Shown: piece by piece, positions 6,418 to 12,788 of the stretch
How positions within the stretch are numbered: the stretch's first letter is position 1
Layout of the letters: each line of letters starts with the position of its first letter
Assembly (NCBI GenBank): GCA_030038885.1
Contig: JASHQY010000164.1
Location: 1 to 29,313, forward strand
Direction: 5' to 3'
DNA: 29,313 bases
Source: Thermoplasmata archaeon
GTDB lineage: Archaea; Thermoplasmatota; Thermoplasmata; Lutacidiplasmatales; UBA184
The notes under the pieces: generated by a model
Seen by the model: only the letters and a program-made list of their open reading frames with translations
Database searches by the model: none
Told to the model about the DNA's origin: nothing
Translations under genes and position numbers: made by a program

Positions 6418-6816
6418 ATGGGCATCTGGCAGGGCCGCAGCCGACGCAAGCGCACCGGCGGCCGGCTCCGGCCGATCCGCAAGAAGCGGCGCTTCGAGAT
6501 CTCGCGCGAACTCCAGCACGCGACGCTCGGCGCGGGCACGGTCAAGAAGTACCGCGTCCGGGGCGCGAACGTCAAGCTCCGCATCCTGACGACCCGGACG
6601 ATCAACGTCTACGACCCGGCGACGCGGAAGACGCGCTCGGCCCAGGTGATCACGGTCCGAGAGAACCCGGCGAACCCGAACTACGTCCAGCGGAACATCA
6701 TCACGAAGGGCGCGATCCTCGAGACCGACCTCGGGCTCGTGCGCGTGCGCTCGCGCCCCGGCCAGGACGGGGTCCTGAACGGGGTCCGCGTGCCGGACGC
6801 GACGTCGGCGGCGTAG
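6418..6816 (+). CDS. rps8e: 30S ribosomal protein S8e
   Basis: This 132-aa archaeal/eukaryotic-type small-subunit protein has the S8e N-terminal signature MGIWQGRSRRKRTGGRL and a strongly basic first 35 residues. The RGANVKLRILTTRTINVYD core and the NPANPNYVQRNIITKGAIL segment are also highly characteristic. Length fits archaeal S8e. A TATA box and a GAGG motif six bases before the ATG define the start. It leads a series with SRP19 and the GPN GTPase (19-base gap, then a four-base overlap). Confidence 0.97.
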   Translation: MGIWQGRSRRKRTGGRLRPIRKKRRFEISRELQHATLGAGTVKKYRVRGANVKLRILTTRTINVYDPATRKTRSAQVITVRENPANPNYVQRNIITKGAILETDLGLVRVRSRPGQDGVLNGVRVPDATSAA

Positions 6817-6835
6817 GTCCGCGGCGGCGGGGCCG

Positions 6836-7135
6836 ATGCCCGACCACTTCTACGTCTATCCGGCGTATCTCGGACGCGGGTTGTCCCGCCGCGACGGACG
6901 TCGCCTCCGCGAGGCCGACGCGCTGCCCGACGTGACCAGCGAGGAGATCGTCGACGCCGCCCGGCGGCTCGGGTTCCGCGCGGAGATCGAGGCCGACAAG
7001 CAGTACCCGCGGCGCTTCTTCACGTACGCCGGCCGCGTGAAGGTCGCGAAGCGCGCGGGAACGACCAAGGTCGCGTTCCTCAAGGCGGTCGCGGCGGACC
7101 TCCGGACGCACCGTCCGGCCCCCGCGAAGAGATGA
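6836..7135 (+). CDS. srp19: Signal recognition particle 19 kDa protein
   Basis: The 99-aa protein matches archaeal SRP19, which binds helices 6 and 8 of 7S RNA and prepares it for SRP54. The FYVYPAYLGRGLSRRDGRRL start replaces the usual Y-P-x-Y-x-d-x-x-x-S-R-x-x-GRR motif, followed by VTSEEIVDAARRLGF and a KQYPRRFFTYAGRVKV segment with the conserved K-x-YPR. Length is normal. It lies 19 bases after S8e, and its TGA overlaps the ATG of the GPN GTPase gene (ATGA). The series unites ribosome, targeting and an RNA-polymerase-assembly-type GTPase. Confidence 0.95.
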   Translation: MPDHFYVYPAYLGRGLSRRDGRRLREADALPDVTSEEIVDAARRLGFRAEIEADKQYPRRFFTYAGRVKVAKRAGTTKVAFLKAVAADLRTHRPAPAKR

Positions 7136-7929
7136 CGATGGACGAGCCCGGCACGATCTACTTCACCGGGACCGCGGGTGCCGGCAAGACGACGTTCGTG
7201 CGGGCGTTCGCGGACTGGATGGAGCACGCCGGCTACGAGGCGACGGTCGTCAACCTCGACCCCGGGAACGAATCGACGACGCTCGATCCGGCGATCGACA
7301 TCCGCGAGTGGGTGCAGCTCGCGGACATCCAGGACGAGTACGGCCTCGGCCCGAACGGCGCGCAGGTCGCCGCCGCCGACATGATCGCGCTGAAGATCTT
7401 CGACGTGAAGCAGGCGATCGCGGAGCTGAAGACCGACTACGTGCTGGTCGACACCCCCGGGCAGATCGAGCTGTTCGCGTTCCGCGAGGCGTCGAAGGCG
7501 GTCGTGGACGCCCTGAGCGGGGACCGCTCCCAGATCGCGTTCCTGTTCGATCCGGCGCTCGCGCGCGCCCCCGCGGGCTTCGTCTCCCTGCTCCTGCTCA
7601 GCGCGACCGTCGAGTTCCGCTTCCGCCTCCCGATGATCAACGTGCTCACGAAAGCGGACGTGCTGACCGCCGAGCAGCTCGGGGAGCTCGCGCGGTGGGC
7701 CGAGGACCCCGAGGAGCTCTACGACGCCGTGACGCGCGCGAGCCCGACGCCGGACATCCAGCTCTCGACCGAGCTGTTCCGCGCGATCCAGTCGGTCGGT
7801 CCGCTCGGCGGGCTCGTCCCGACCTCCGCGAAGGAGGGGACCGGGCTCGAGGCGTTCTACCAGTCGGCCCAGCGGGTCTTCGCGGGCGGCGAGGACCTCG
7901 AGCCGTCCCACGCGGCCGAGCCCGAGTGA
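7132..7929 (+). CDS. GPN-loop GTPase (XAB1/Gpn family)
   Basis: This 265-aa GTPase has the P-loop GTAGAGKTT at residues 13-21, NLDPGNE at 41-47, the family-defining Gly-Pro-Asn insertion at 73-75 (GLGPNGAQ), the switch II DTPGQIELF and the TKAD specificity motif. Eukaryotic relatives act as dimers in RNA polymerase II assembly; archaeal members form homodimers and their cellular role is less clear. The ATG overlaps the srp19 stop by four bases; a second ATG two codons on is an alternative start. It converges with the 100-aa gene with only three bases between the two stop codons. Confidence 0.94.
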   Translation: MTMDEPGTIYFTGTAGAGKTTFVRAFADWMEHAGYEATVVNLDPGNESTTLDPAIDIREWVQLADIQDEYGLGPNGAQVAAADMIALKIFDVKQAIAELKTDYVLVDTPGQIELFAFREASKAVVDALSGDRSQIAFLFDPALARAPAGFVSLLLLSATVEFRFRLPMINVLTKADVLTAEQLGELARWAEDPEELYDAVTRASPTPDIQLSTELFRAIQSVGPLGGLVPTSAKEGTGLEAFYQSAQRVFAGGEDLEPSHAAEPE

Positions 7930-7932
7930 GGC

Positions 7933-8235
7933 CTAGTCTTCGGTGAAGAAGAGGCCCATGCCGGCGGACGCCGACTCCTCCTCCTCCTTGAACTTCCGGT
8001 AGAGCGCCTCGGCCTCGGCTCCGCGGAGCTTCGCTCCGAGCGGCGGCAAGAGCTCGTCCGCCCGCCGCACCGCGTCGGCCGAGCCCTCGAGGAGCGCGTA
8101 GACGCTGCCGGTCGGCCCGCCGACCGCCGCGGCGTCCCGGACCTTCTGGCTCTGACGCGCGAGGAGATCGTCCTTCAGCACCGCGTCGAGCTCCGTGCGC
8201 TTCGTCGCGGGGATCGCGTAGAGGGTCCACGCCAT
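7933..8235 (-). CDS. Hypothetical protein, 100 aa
   Basis: I do not recognise this family. The ATG at 8235 is preceded by a TATA box (CTTATAG on this strand, 8258-8264) centred 26 bases upstream, so a leaderless message is likely. The protein starts with a beta-like MAWTLYAIPATKR, then charged helices, a VGGPTGSVYALLEGSADAV segment that looks like a strand-turn-helix unit, and an acidic end (KFKEEEESASAGMGLFFTED). There is no membrane segment or Cys. The repeated strand-helix pattern suggests a small alpha/beta fold of the ferredoxin-like kind, but that is inference. It stops three bases from the GPN gene end. Confidence 0.75.
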   Translation of the reverse strand: MAWTLYAIPATKRTELDAVLKDDLLARQSQKVRDAAAVGGPTGSVYALLEGSADAVRRADELLPPLGAKLRGAEAEALYRKFKEEEESASAGMGLFFTED

Positions 8236-8257
8236 GCCGCCGGCCGACCCCGCCTCG

Positions 8258-8265
8258 CTATAAGG
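8258..8265 (-). promoter_or_regulatory. TATA box for the 100-aa gene
   Basis: CTATAAGG (reverse strand CCTTATAG) is centred about 26 bases before the ATG at 8235 on the reverse strand, consistent with leaderless transcription. It may also contribute to plus-strand transcription toward the TraB-type gene at 8318. Confidence 0.5.
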
Positions 8266-8317
8266 GGCTTGCCGGCGGGGCGAAGCGAGATACGGGGTCC
8301 CCGACCTCGGGCCTACC

Positions 8318-9034
8318 GTGTACGCGTCGACCACGCAGAGCCCGGTGCTCCTCCTCGGCGCCGCGCACGTCGTCGATCTCGAGGAGCCGCTGCGGCGCGA
8401 GCTCACCGGCCGCACGCTCGACGGCGTCGCGATCGAGCTCGACGCGGAGCGGGCGGCCACGCTCCTCGCCGGGCCCGGGACCCCGCGGAGCGGCCGCGGC
8501 GCTCCGCTCTTCGTGCGCCTCTGGGGCCAGGTCCAGCGGCGCCTCGGGGCGGAGATCGGCGGCGGCGAGCCGGGCGCCGAGATGCGGGTCGCCGCCCAGG
8601 TCGCGAAGGAGCGGAACCTCCCGCTCTTCCTGATCGACGATCCGATCCGCGCGACGGTGCTCGAGCTCGTCCGCACGATGCCGTTCAAGGAGCGGGTCAC
8701 GCTGCTCGCGGGGGCGGCGATGGCGCTCTTCGTCCCCGCGAAGGTCGTGGAGCGGGAGATGGACCGCTACGCGGCCGCGCCCGCCGACTACACCGAGGGG
8801 CTGCGGCGCGCGAGCCCCACGCTCGCTAGGGTCCTCCTCGACGACCGGAACGAGCACATGGCGGACCGCCTCGCCGCGCTGCGGAACCGCGGCTACGGGC
8901 GGATGGCGGTCGTCGTCGGGGACGCGCACCTGGACGGGCTCCGCTCCGCGCTCGGCCGGCGCGGAGTACCGGTCGAGGCGATCCCGTTCCGGCGCCTGCG
9001 GACCCCTACAGGACCGTCGCCGACGCCGTCGTGA
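8318..9034 (+). CDS. TraB/PrgY-family protein (short form)
   Basis: This 238-aa GTG-started protein resembles the TraB/PrgY/Tiki fold, an EreA/ChaN-like superfamily that includes metalloproteases and pheromone-shutdown proteins. The first motif appears as LLGAAHVVDLEEPLRREL (family G-T-A-H), then VAIELDAERAATLL (the conserved Glu), and near the end VVVGDAHLDGLRSAL (G-x-x-H). A central segment has RNLPLFLIDDPIRATVLELV. Many archaeal TraB proteins are near 400 aa with C-terminal membrane spans; these spans are missing here, leaving only the soluble domain. Function is unknown. Its 3' end overlaps the convergent Mrp gene by 29 bases. Confidence 0.75.
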   Translation: MYASTTQSPVLLLGAAHVVDLEEPLRRELTGRTLDGVAIELDAERAATLLAGPGTPRSGRGAPLFVRLWGQVQRRLGAEIGGGEPGAEMRVAAQVAKERNLPLFLIDDPIRATVLELVRTMPFKERVTLLAGAAMALFVPAKVVEREMDRYAAAPADYTEGLRRASPTLARVLLDDRNEHMADRLAALRNRGYGRMAVVVGDAHLDGLRSALGRRGVPVEAIPFRRLRTPTGPSPTPS

Positions 9035-9878
9035 GCTCGTCGACCTTCCGGACGAGCGCGTCGGCGAGGCCAGCGAGCTCGGAGGACCAGAACTCGTCGA
9101 TCCGGCCCCGGTCCGCGAGCTCGGAGATCGACGGAGCGAGGGGCACCCGCGCGAGGATCGGGATCCCGTACTCCTCCGCGACGCGGGCGACCGTGCCGGG
9201 GCCGAAGAGCGGGATCTTCTCCCCGCAATGGGGGCACGCGATCCAGGACATGTTCTCGACGACCCCGAGGAGCCCGACGTGGAGGTCGCGGGCCATGTTC
9301 ATCGCCTTCTTGACGATCAGCGCCGCGAGGTCCTGGGGCGTGAGGACGAAGACCATCCCGTCGATCGGGATCGTCTGGAACACCGTCAGTGGCACGTCGC
9401 TCGTTCCCGGCGGCATGTCGATCAGGAGGTAGTCGAGCGAGCCCCAGTGGACCCCACCGAAGAACTGCGTGATCAGGCGGGTGACGAGCGGTCCGCGCCA
9501 GATGACCGGCGCCTGCTCGTCCTCGACCATGAACTGCGAGGAGACCACCGGGATCCCGGTCCGGGAGACCGCGGGCTCGATCCCCTCGCCCGCGTCGGTG
9601 AGCGGACCGGCGACGCCGAGCAGCTTCGGGATCGACGGTCCCGTGATGTCGGCGTCGAGGATCCCGACCGCGAGCCCCCGTCGGCGGAGTTCGGCCGCGA
9701 GGAGCGCGGTGACCGACGATTTGCCGACCCCGCCCTTGCCGCTGCCGACCGCGATGACGTGACGCACCTGGCCCTTGTCCATCCGCTGCAGCAGGCCGCC
9801 GGGGCGTCCACGCGGGGGACCGGCGTGCGGGGGGGTGGAGGGGGGACGACCCTCGCTCCCGCCGGGCGTCGCGCTCAT
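9006..9878 (-). CDS. mrp: Mrp/NBP35-type ATP-binding Fe-S cluster carrier
   Basis: This 290-aa P-loop ATPase of the Mrp/ApbC/NBP35 group carries and delivers [4Fe-4S] clusters. It has the deviant Walker A VGSGKGGVGKSS at about residues 44-55, ILDADITGPSIPKLLG, the Walker B-like LLIDMPPGTSD, and the bridging CxxC (C215 and C218 in IACPHCGEKIPLFG). The dimer therefore could hold one cluster at its interface. Residues 1-30 are a Gly/Pro-rich, probably disordered extension. The start is placed by a TATATAA box 22-28 bases upstream that is shared with the divergent acyl-CoA synthetase gene. Confidence 0.95.
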   Translation of the reverse strand: MSATPGGSEGRPPSTPPHAGPPRGRPGGLLQRMDKGQVRHVIAVGSGKGGVGKSSVTALLAAELRRRGLAVGILDADITGPSIPKLLGVAGPLTDAGEGIEPAVSRTGIPVVSSQFMVEDEQAPVIWRGPLVTRLITQFFGGVHWGSLDYLLIDMPPGTSDVPLTVFQTIPIDGMVFVLTPQDLAALIVKKAMNMARDLHVGLLGVVENMSWIACPHCGEKIPLFGPGTVARVAEEYGIPILARVPLAPSISELADRGRIDEFWSSELAGLADALVRKVDELTTASATVL

Positions 9879-9899
9879 GGTCGATGGACGCCGAGGGGG

Positions 9900-9907
9900 C
9901 TATATAA
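9900..9907. promoter_or_regulatory. Shared TATA box of the mrp / acyl-CoA synthetase divergent pair
   Basis: CTATATAA is almost self-complementary and is the only AT-rich element in the 65-base gap between the two start codons. It is centred about 25 bases before the reverse-strand ATG at 9878 and about 40 bases before the plus-strand ATG at 9944, so it can serve both directions. Confidence 0.6.
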
Positions 9908-9915
9908 CGGGGGCT

Positions 9916-9935
9916 CGTCCGACGGCGTTCGGACG
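9916..9935. promoter_or_regulatory. Perfect inverted repeat between TATA box and ATG
   Basis: CGTCCGA (9916-9922) and TCGGACG (9929-9935) form a perfect 7-bp inverted repeat with a 6-base centre, placed between the shared TATA box and the acyl-CoA synthetase ATG. The position over the likely transcription start fits an operator for a dimeric repressor; no regulator gene is adjacent, so this is a suggestion. Confidence 0.4.
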
Positions 9936-9943
9936 GGCGAGCG

Positions 9944-12106
9944 ATGGCGAAGGGGCGCCCCGACGCGCTGAGCGGGCTGTTCGCACCGGCGTCGGTCGCG
10001 GTGATCGGCGCGTCGAACCGGGTCGGCACGGTCGGCGCGAGCCTCTTCCGCAACGTGCTCGGGGCCGGATTCCGCGGGGTCGCGTATCCGGTCAACCCGC
10101 GGTGGTCGAGCGTCTCGGGGGTCCGGTGCTACCCTCGGGTCGCCGACCTTCCCGAGACCCCGGAGCTCGCGGTCGTGATCGTGCCGGCCCGGGACGTGGC
10201 GGCGACGGTCGACGAGCTCGGCGCGCTCGGGACCCGCGGGGCGATCGTGATCTCGGCGGGGTTCCGGGAGATCGGGGCCGCCGGGGCGACGCTCGAGGAC
10301 GAGGTCGTCGCGGCCGCGCGCCGCCACCGGATCGCGCTCGTCGGCCCGAACTGCTTCGGTCTCCTCAACACCGATCCCGAGGTCTCGCTCAACGCGACGT
10401 TCAGCGAGAGCCTGCCGCCGCGCGGGAACATCGCGTTCGTCTCGCAGAGCGGCGCGCTGTGCGCCGGGATCCTGCGCTACGGCATCGCGGAGCGGATCGG
10501 GTTCTCCCGGTTCGTGTCCGTGGGAAATCGCGCCGGGATCGACGAGAACGACCTGCTCGCGTCCCTCGGGCGGGACCCGGCGACGAAGGTGATCCTGCTC
10601 TACGTCGAGAGCCTCGCGGACGGACGACGGTTCCTCGAGGTCGCGCGCGAGGTGACCGAGAGTACGCCGGTGCTCGTGATCAAGAGCGGTCGGACGCCGG
10701 CCGGCGAGCGGGCCGCCAAGAGCCACACCGGTTCACTCGCCCAGTCCGGCCGCGACCAGCTGTACGACGCGCTGTTCGAGCAGTCCGGGGTGCTCCGGGC
10801 CGACTCGATCGGCGATCTGTTCCGGATGGCCAAGGTCTTCTCCTCGGGGGCCCGCCTCGACGGCCCGCGGCTCGCGATCCTAACGAACTCCGGCGGACCC
10901 GGGATCGTCGCCGCCGACGCCGCGGCCCGCGCCCATCTCGAGCTCCCGGCGCTCGCGCCGCCGGTCCGCACCGAGCTCGGGCGGCTCCTGTCGCGGTCCG
11001 CGGCGCTCGCGAACCCGGTCGACATGACGGCCGACGCGGGGGCCGACCAGTTCCGGGACTCCCTGCGGCTCCTCCTGCGCGAACCCGAGGTCGACGGCGC
11101 GCTCGTGATCGCGACCCCCACCGGGACGCTGACCGCCGAGGCGGCGGCCCGCGCGATCCGGAAGGGCCGGGGCGCGAGCCGCAAGGCGGTGGCCGCGTGC
11201 CTCTTCGGACTCACGGACCTCTCGCACGAGGTCGGCGATCTCGAGGCGCACGGGGTCCCGACGTTCACGTTCCCCGAGGAAGCGGTCCAAGGCCTCGGCA
11301 GCCTGGCCCGCTACCGTGCGTGGGCGACGCGCCGCCGCACCGAGGTGCGAACGTTCGCGGTCGACCGGAGGGCCGTGCGGCGGACGCTCCGCCACGCCCG
11401 ATCGCTCGGCGTCGTCGTGCTCCCCGAGTACGCGGCCCGGGAGGTGCTCGGAGCCTACGGTGTCGCGTTCCCCGACGCGCGGCGGGTGCGGACCCTCGAC
11501 GGCGCGCAGGCGGCGGCGGAATCCGTGGGGTACCCCGTGGTGCTCAAGGTCGCGTCGCCGGACCTCTCGCACAAGACCGACGTCGGCGGGGTTGCGATGG
11601 GGATCGAGAACGCCTCCGACCTCCGGACCGCGTGGGCCCGGATGCAGGACTCGCTCGCGCGGAAGGCGCCCCGGGCCCGGATCGAGGGCTTCGAGGTCGA
11701 GGCCCAGATCCCGGACGGCAAGGAGGTCCTGCTCGGGATCCAACGGGATCCGGGGTTCGGGCCGATCGTCGTGTTCGGCATGGGCGGGATCTACGTCGAG
11801 GCGCTCCGGGACGTCACGTTCCGCCTCGCGCCGATCCGGCCGCTCGGCGCCCGGCACATGATCGAGTCGGTCCGGGGCTTCCGGGTGCTCCAGGGGGTCC
11901 GCGGGGAGCCGCCGAGCGACCTTCCGGCGCTCGCCGAGGCGATCGAGCGGGTCTCGCAGCTCGCGGTCGAGGTCCCGGAGATCGTCGAGCTCGACCTCAA
12001 CCCGTTGCTCGTGCGATCCGAGGGCGCGGGCGTCGTCGCGGTCGACGCGCGGATCGTGCTCGCTCCGTCTTCCAGATCGGGACCGTCCGCTTCAGCTCGT
12101 CGATGA
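9944..12106 (+). CDS. NDP-forming acyl-CoA synthetase, fused alpha-beta
   Basis: The 720-aa protein is a single-chain acetate/acyl-CoA ligase (ADP-forming), which makes ATP from acyl-CoA, ADP and phosphate. Residues ~10-130 are the CoA-binding Rossmann domain (SVAVIGASNRVGTVGASLF). The succinyl-CoA-ligase-like domains follow, with the phosphorylated His at H261 in AAKSHTGSLA. After ~residue 475 comes the ATP-grasp beta portion (YPVVLKVASPDLSHKTDVGGV), whose H543 matches the second His of this family, ending in IVELDLNPLLV. Length is normal for the fused form. It pairs functionally with the nearby 2-oxoacid:ferredoxin oxidoreductase, which produces acyl-CoA. The last 110 bases overlap moaE on the other strand. 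Exact acyl specificity is not visible; protein acyltransferase homologues lack nothing obvious, but no GNAT domain is present. Confidence 0.94.
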   Translation: MAKGRPDALSGLFAPASVAVIGASNRVGTVGASLFRNVLGAGFRGVAYPVNPRWSSVSGVRCYPRVADLPETPELAVVIVPARDVAATVDELGALGTRGAIVISAGFREIGAAGATLEDEVVAAARRHRIALVGPNCFGLLNTDPEVSLNATFSESLPPRGNIAFVSQSGALCAGILRYGIAERIGFSRFVSVGNRAGIDENDLLASLGRDPATKVILLYVESLADGRRFLEVAREVTESTPVLVIKSGRTPAGERAAKSHTGSLAQSGRDQLYDALFEQSGVLRADSIGDLFRMAKVFSSGARLDGPRLAILTNSGGPGIVAADAAARAHLELPALAPPVRTELGRLLSRSAALANPVDMTADAGADQFRDSLRLLLREPEVDGALVIATPTGTLTAEAAARAIRKGRGASRKAVAACLFGLTDLSHEVGDLEAHGVPTFTFPEEAVQGLGSLARYRAWATRRRTEVRTFAVDRRAVRRTLRHARSLGVVVLPEYAAREVLGAYGVAFPDARRVRTLDGAQAAAESVGYPVVLKVASPDLSHKTDVGGVAMGIENASDLRTAWARMQDSLARKAPRARIEGFEVEAQIPDGKEVLLGIQRDPGFGPIVVFGMGGIYVEALRDVTFRLAPIRPLGARHMIESVRGFRVLQGVRGEPPSDLPALAEAIERVSQLAVEVPEIVELDLNPLLVRSEGAGVVAVDARIVLAPSSRSGPSASARR

Positions 12107-12443
12107 GGAACCGCGCGGCCGCGAACGCCGGCGCGCGGTGGCCGCCCGCCGCGCCGACGATCACCGAGATCGCGCCGGCCGGCACGCGGCCGACCCGGTG
12201 CCACAGCACCGTCCGTTCGACGCCGAAGCGCTGCCGCGCCGCGCGGTCGAGGTCCCGGAGGACGCGGAGCGCGGGCGCGGAGTGCACCTCGTACTCGAGC
12301 GCGACCACGCGGCCCGGACCGCGGCGCTCGCCGCGGACCCGGCCCGCGAAGAGCACGACACCGCCGAGCTCGGGCCCCGAGAGCTCGCGGGCGGCGGCCC
12401 CGAGCGAGAGCGGCCGCCGGGTGATCCGGGGCGAGCCGCTCAT
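11997..12443 (-). CDS. moaE: Molybdopterin synthase large subunit MoaE
   Basis: This 148-aa protein is the catalytic subunit that, with MoaD, inserts sulfur into precursor Z to make molybdopterin. The family core is clear: VVLFAGRVRGERR, LEYEVHSAPALRVL, LWHRVGRVPAGAISVIVG, GHRAPAFAAARFLIDELK and the catalytic RTVPIWKTE with both conserved lysines. The ATG at 12443 overlaps the moaD stop by four bases. After the usual family end (near residue 128) there is an extra ~20-residue Arg-rich tail, which is the part lying antisense to the end of the acyl-CoA synthetase gene (110-base overlap). Confidence 0.93.
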   Translation of the reverse strand: MSGSPRITRRPLSLGAAARELSGPELGGVVLFAGRVRGERRGPGRVVALEYEVHSAPALRVLRDLDRAARQRFGVERTVLWHRVGRVPAGAISVIVGAAGGHRAPAFAAARFLIDELKRTVPIWKTERARSARRPRRRPRPRIARATG

Positions 12444-12697
12444 CCGCCCCCGTAGGGGGGATGGACCGCGAACTCGTCCCCCGGGCGGATCCGCACCGAC
12501 GTCCGGTCGATCGGGCGGCCGTTCCGCACGAGGCGGCTGGTCCGCAATGTCGGTCGCAGCCGGGGGTACGCCCGCGCGAGCTCGTCCGCGAGCGCGCGCG
12601 CGGAGATCCCCTGCCCCGGGACCGGCCAGTCGAGCTCGGCCCGTCCGACCGCCGTGCGGGCGGTCGCGAACAGGAGCACGCGCACCGGCCGGACCAT
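12440..12697 (-). CDS. moaD: Molybdopterin synthase small subunit MoaD
   Basis: The 85-aa beta-grasp, ubiquitin-like protein ends in the essential di-glycine (HPPYGGG), which is thiocarboxylated and donates sulfur inside MoaE. The VRVLLFATARTAVGRAEL start, the ALADELARAYPRL helix and the RIRPGDEFAVHPP end are typical. The reverse-strand sequence near 12721-12728 (GATTTGAC) is a weak TATA candidate about 28 bases before the ATG. It forms a two-gene operon with moaE (four-base overlap). Confidence 0.92.
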   Translation of the reverse strand: MVRPVRVLLFATARTAVGRAELDWPVPGQGISARALADELARAYPRLRPTLRTSRLVRNGRPIDRTSVRIRPGDEFAVHPPYGGG

Positions 12698-12758
12698 CGC
12701 CCGACCGAACCCCGGCCGCCGTCAAATCGTTGCGCCCCGCCGCCGCTCCAAGCAACTG

Positions 12759-12767
12759 ATTAATACG
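12759..12767 (+). promoter_or_regulatory. TATA box for korAB
   Basis: GATTAATAC is centred about 26 bases before the ATG at 12789, in otherwise GC-rich sequence. The predicted transcript would begin at or within a few bases of the start codon. Confidence 0.55.
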
Positions 12768-12788
12768 CACGCGGAACTCGAACGACCG

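Noticed and set aside
9775..12759. Plus-strand 994-codon frame
   Set aside because: It runs out of frame through the acyl-CoA synthetase and antisense to moaD/moaE. The translation is Arg/Gly/Pro-rich with no motifs, while the overlapping genes have full family signatures.
12654..12788. Upstream extension of korA
   Set aside because: It contains the TATA box and is antisense to the start of moaD; homology to the gamma domain begins at the ATG at 12789.
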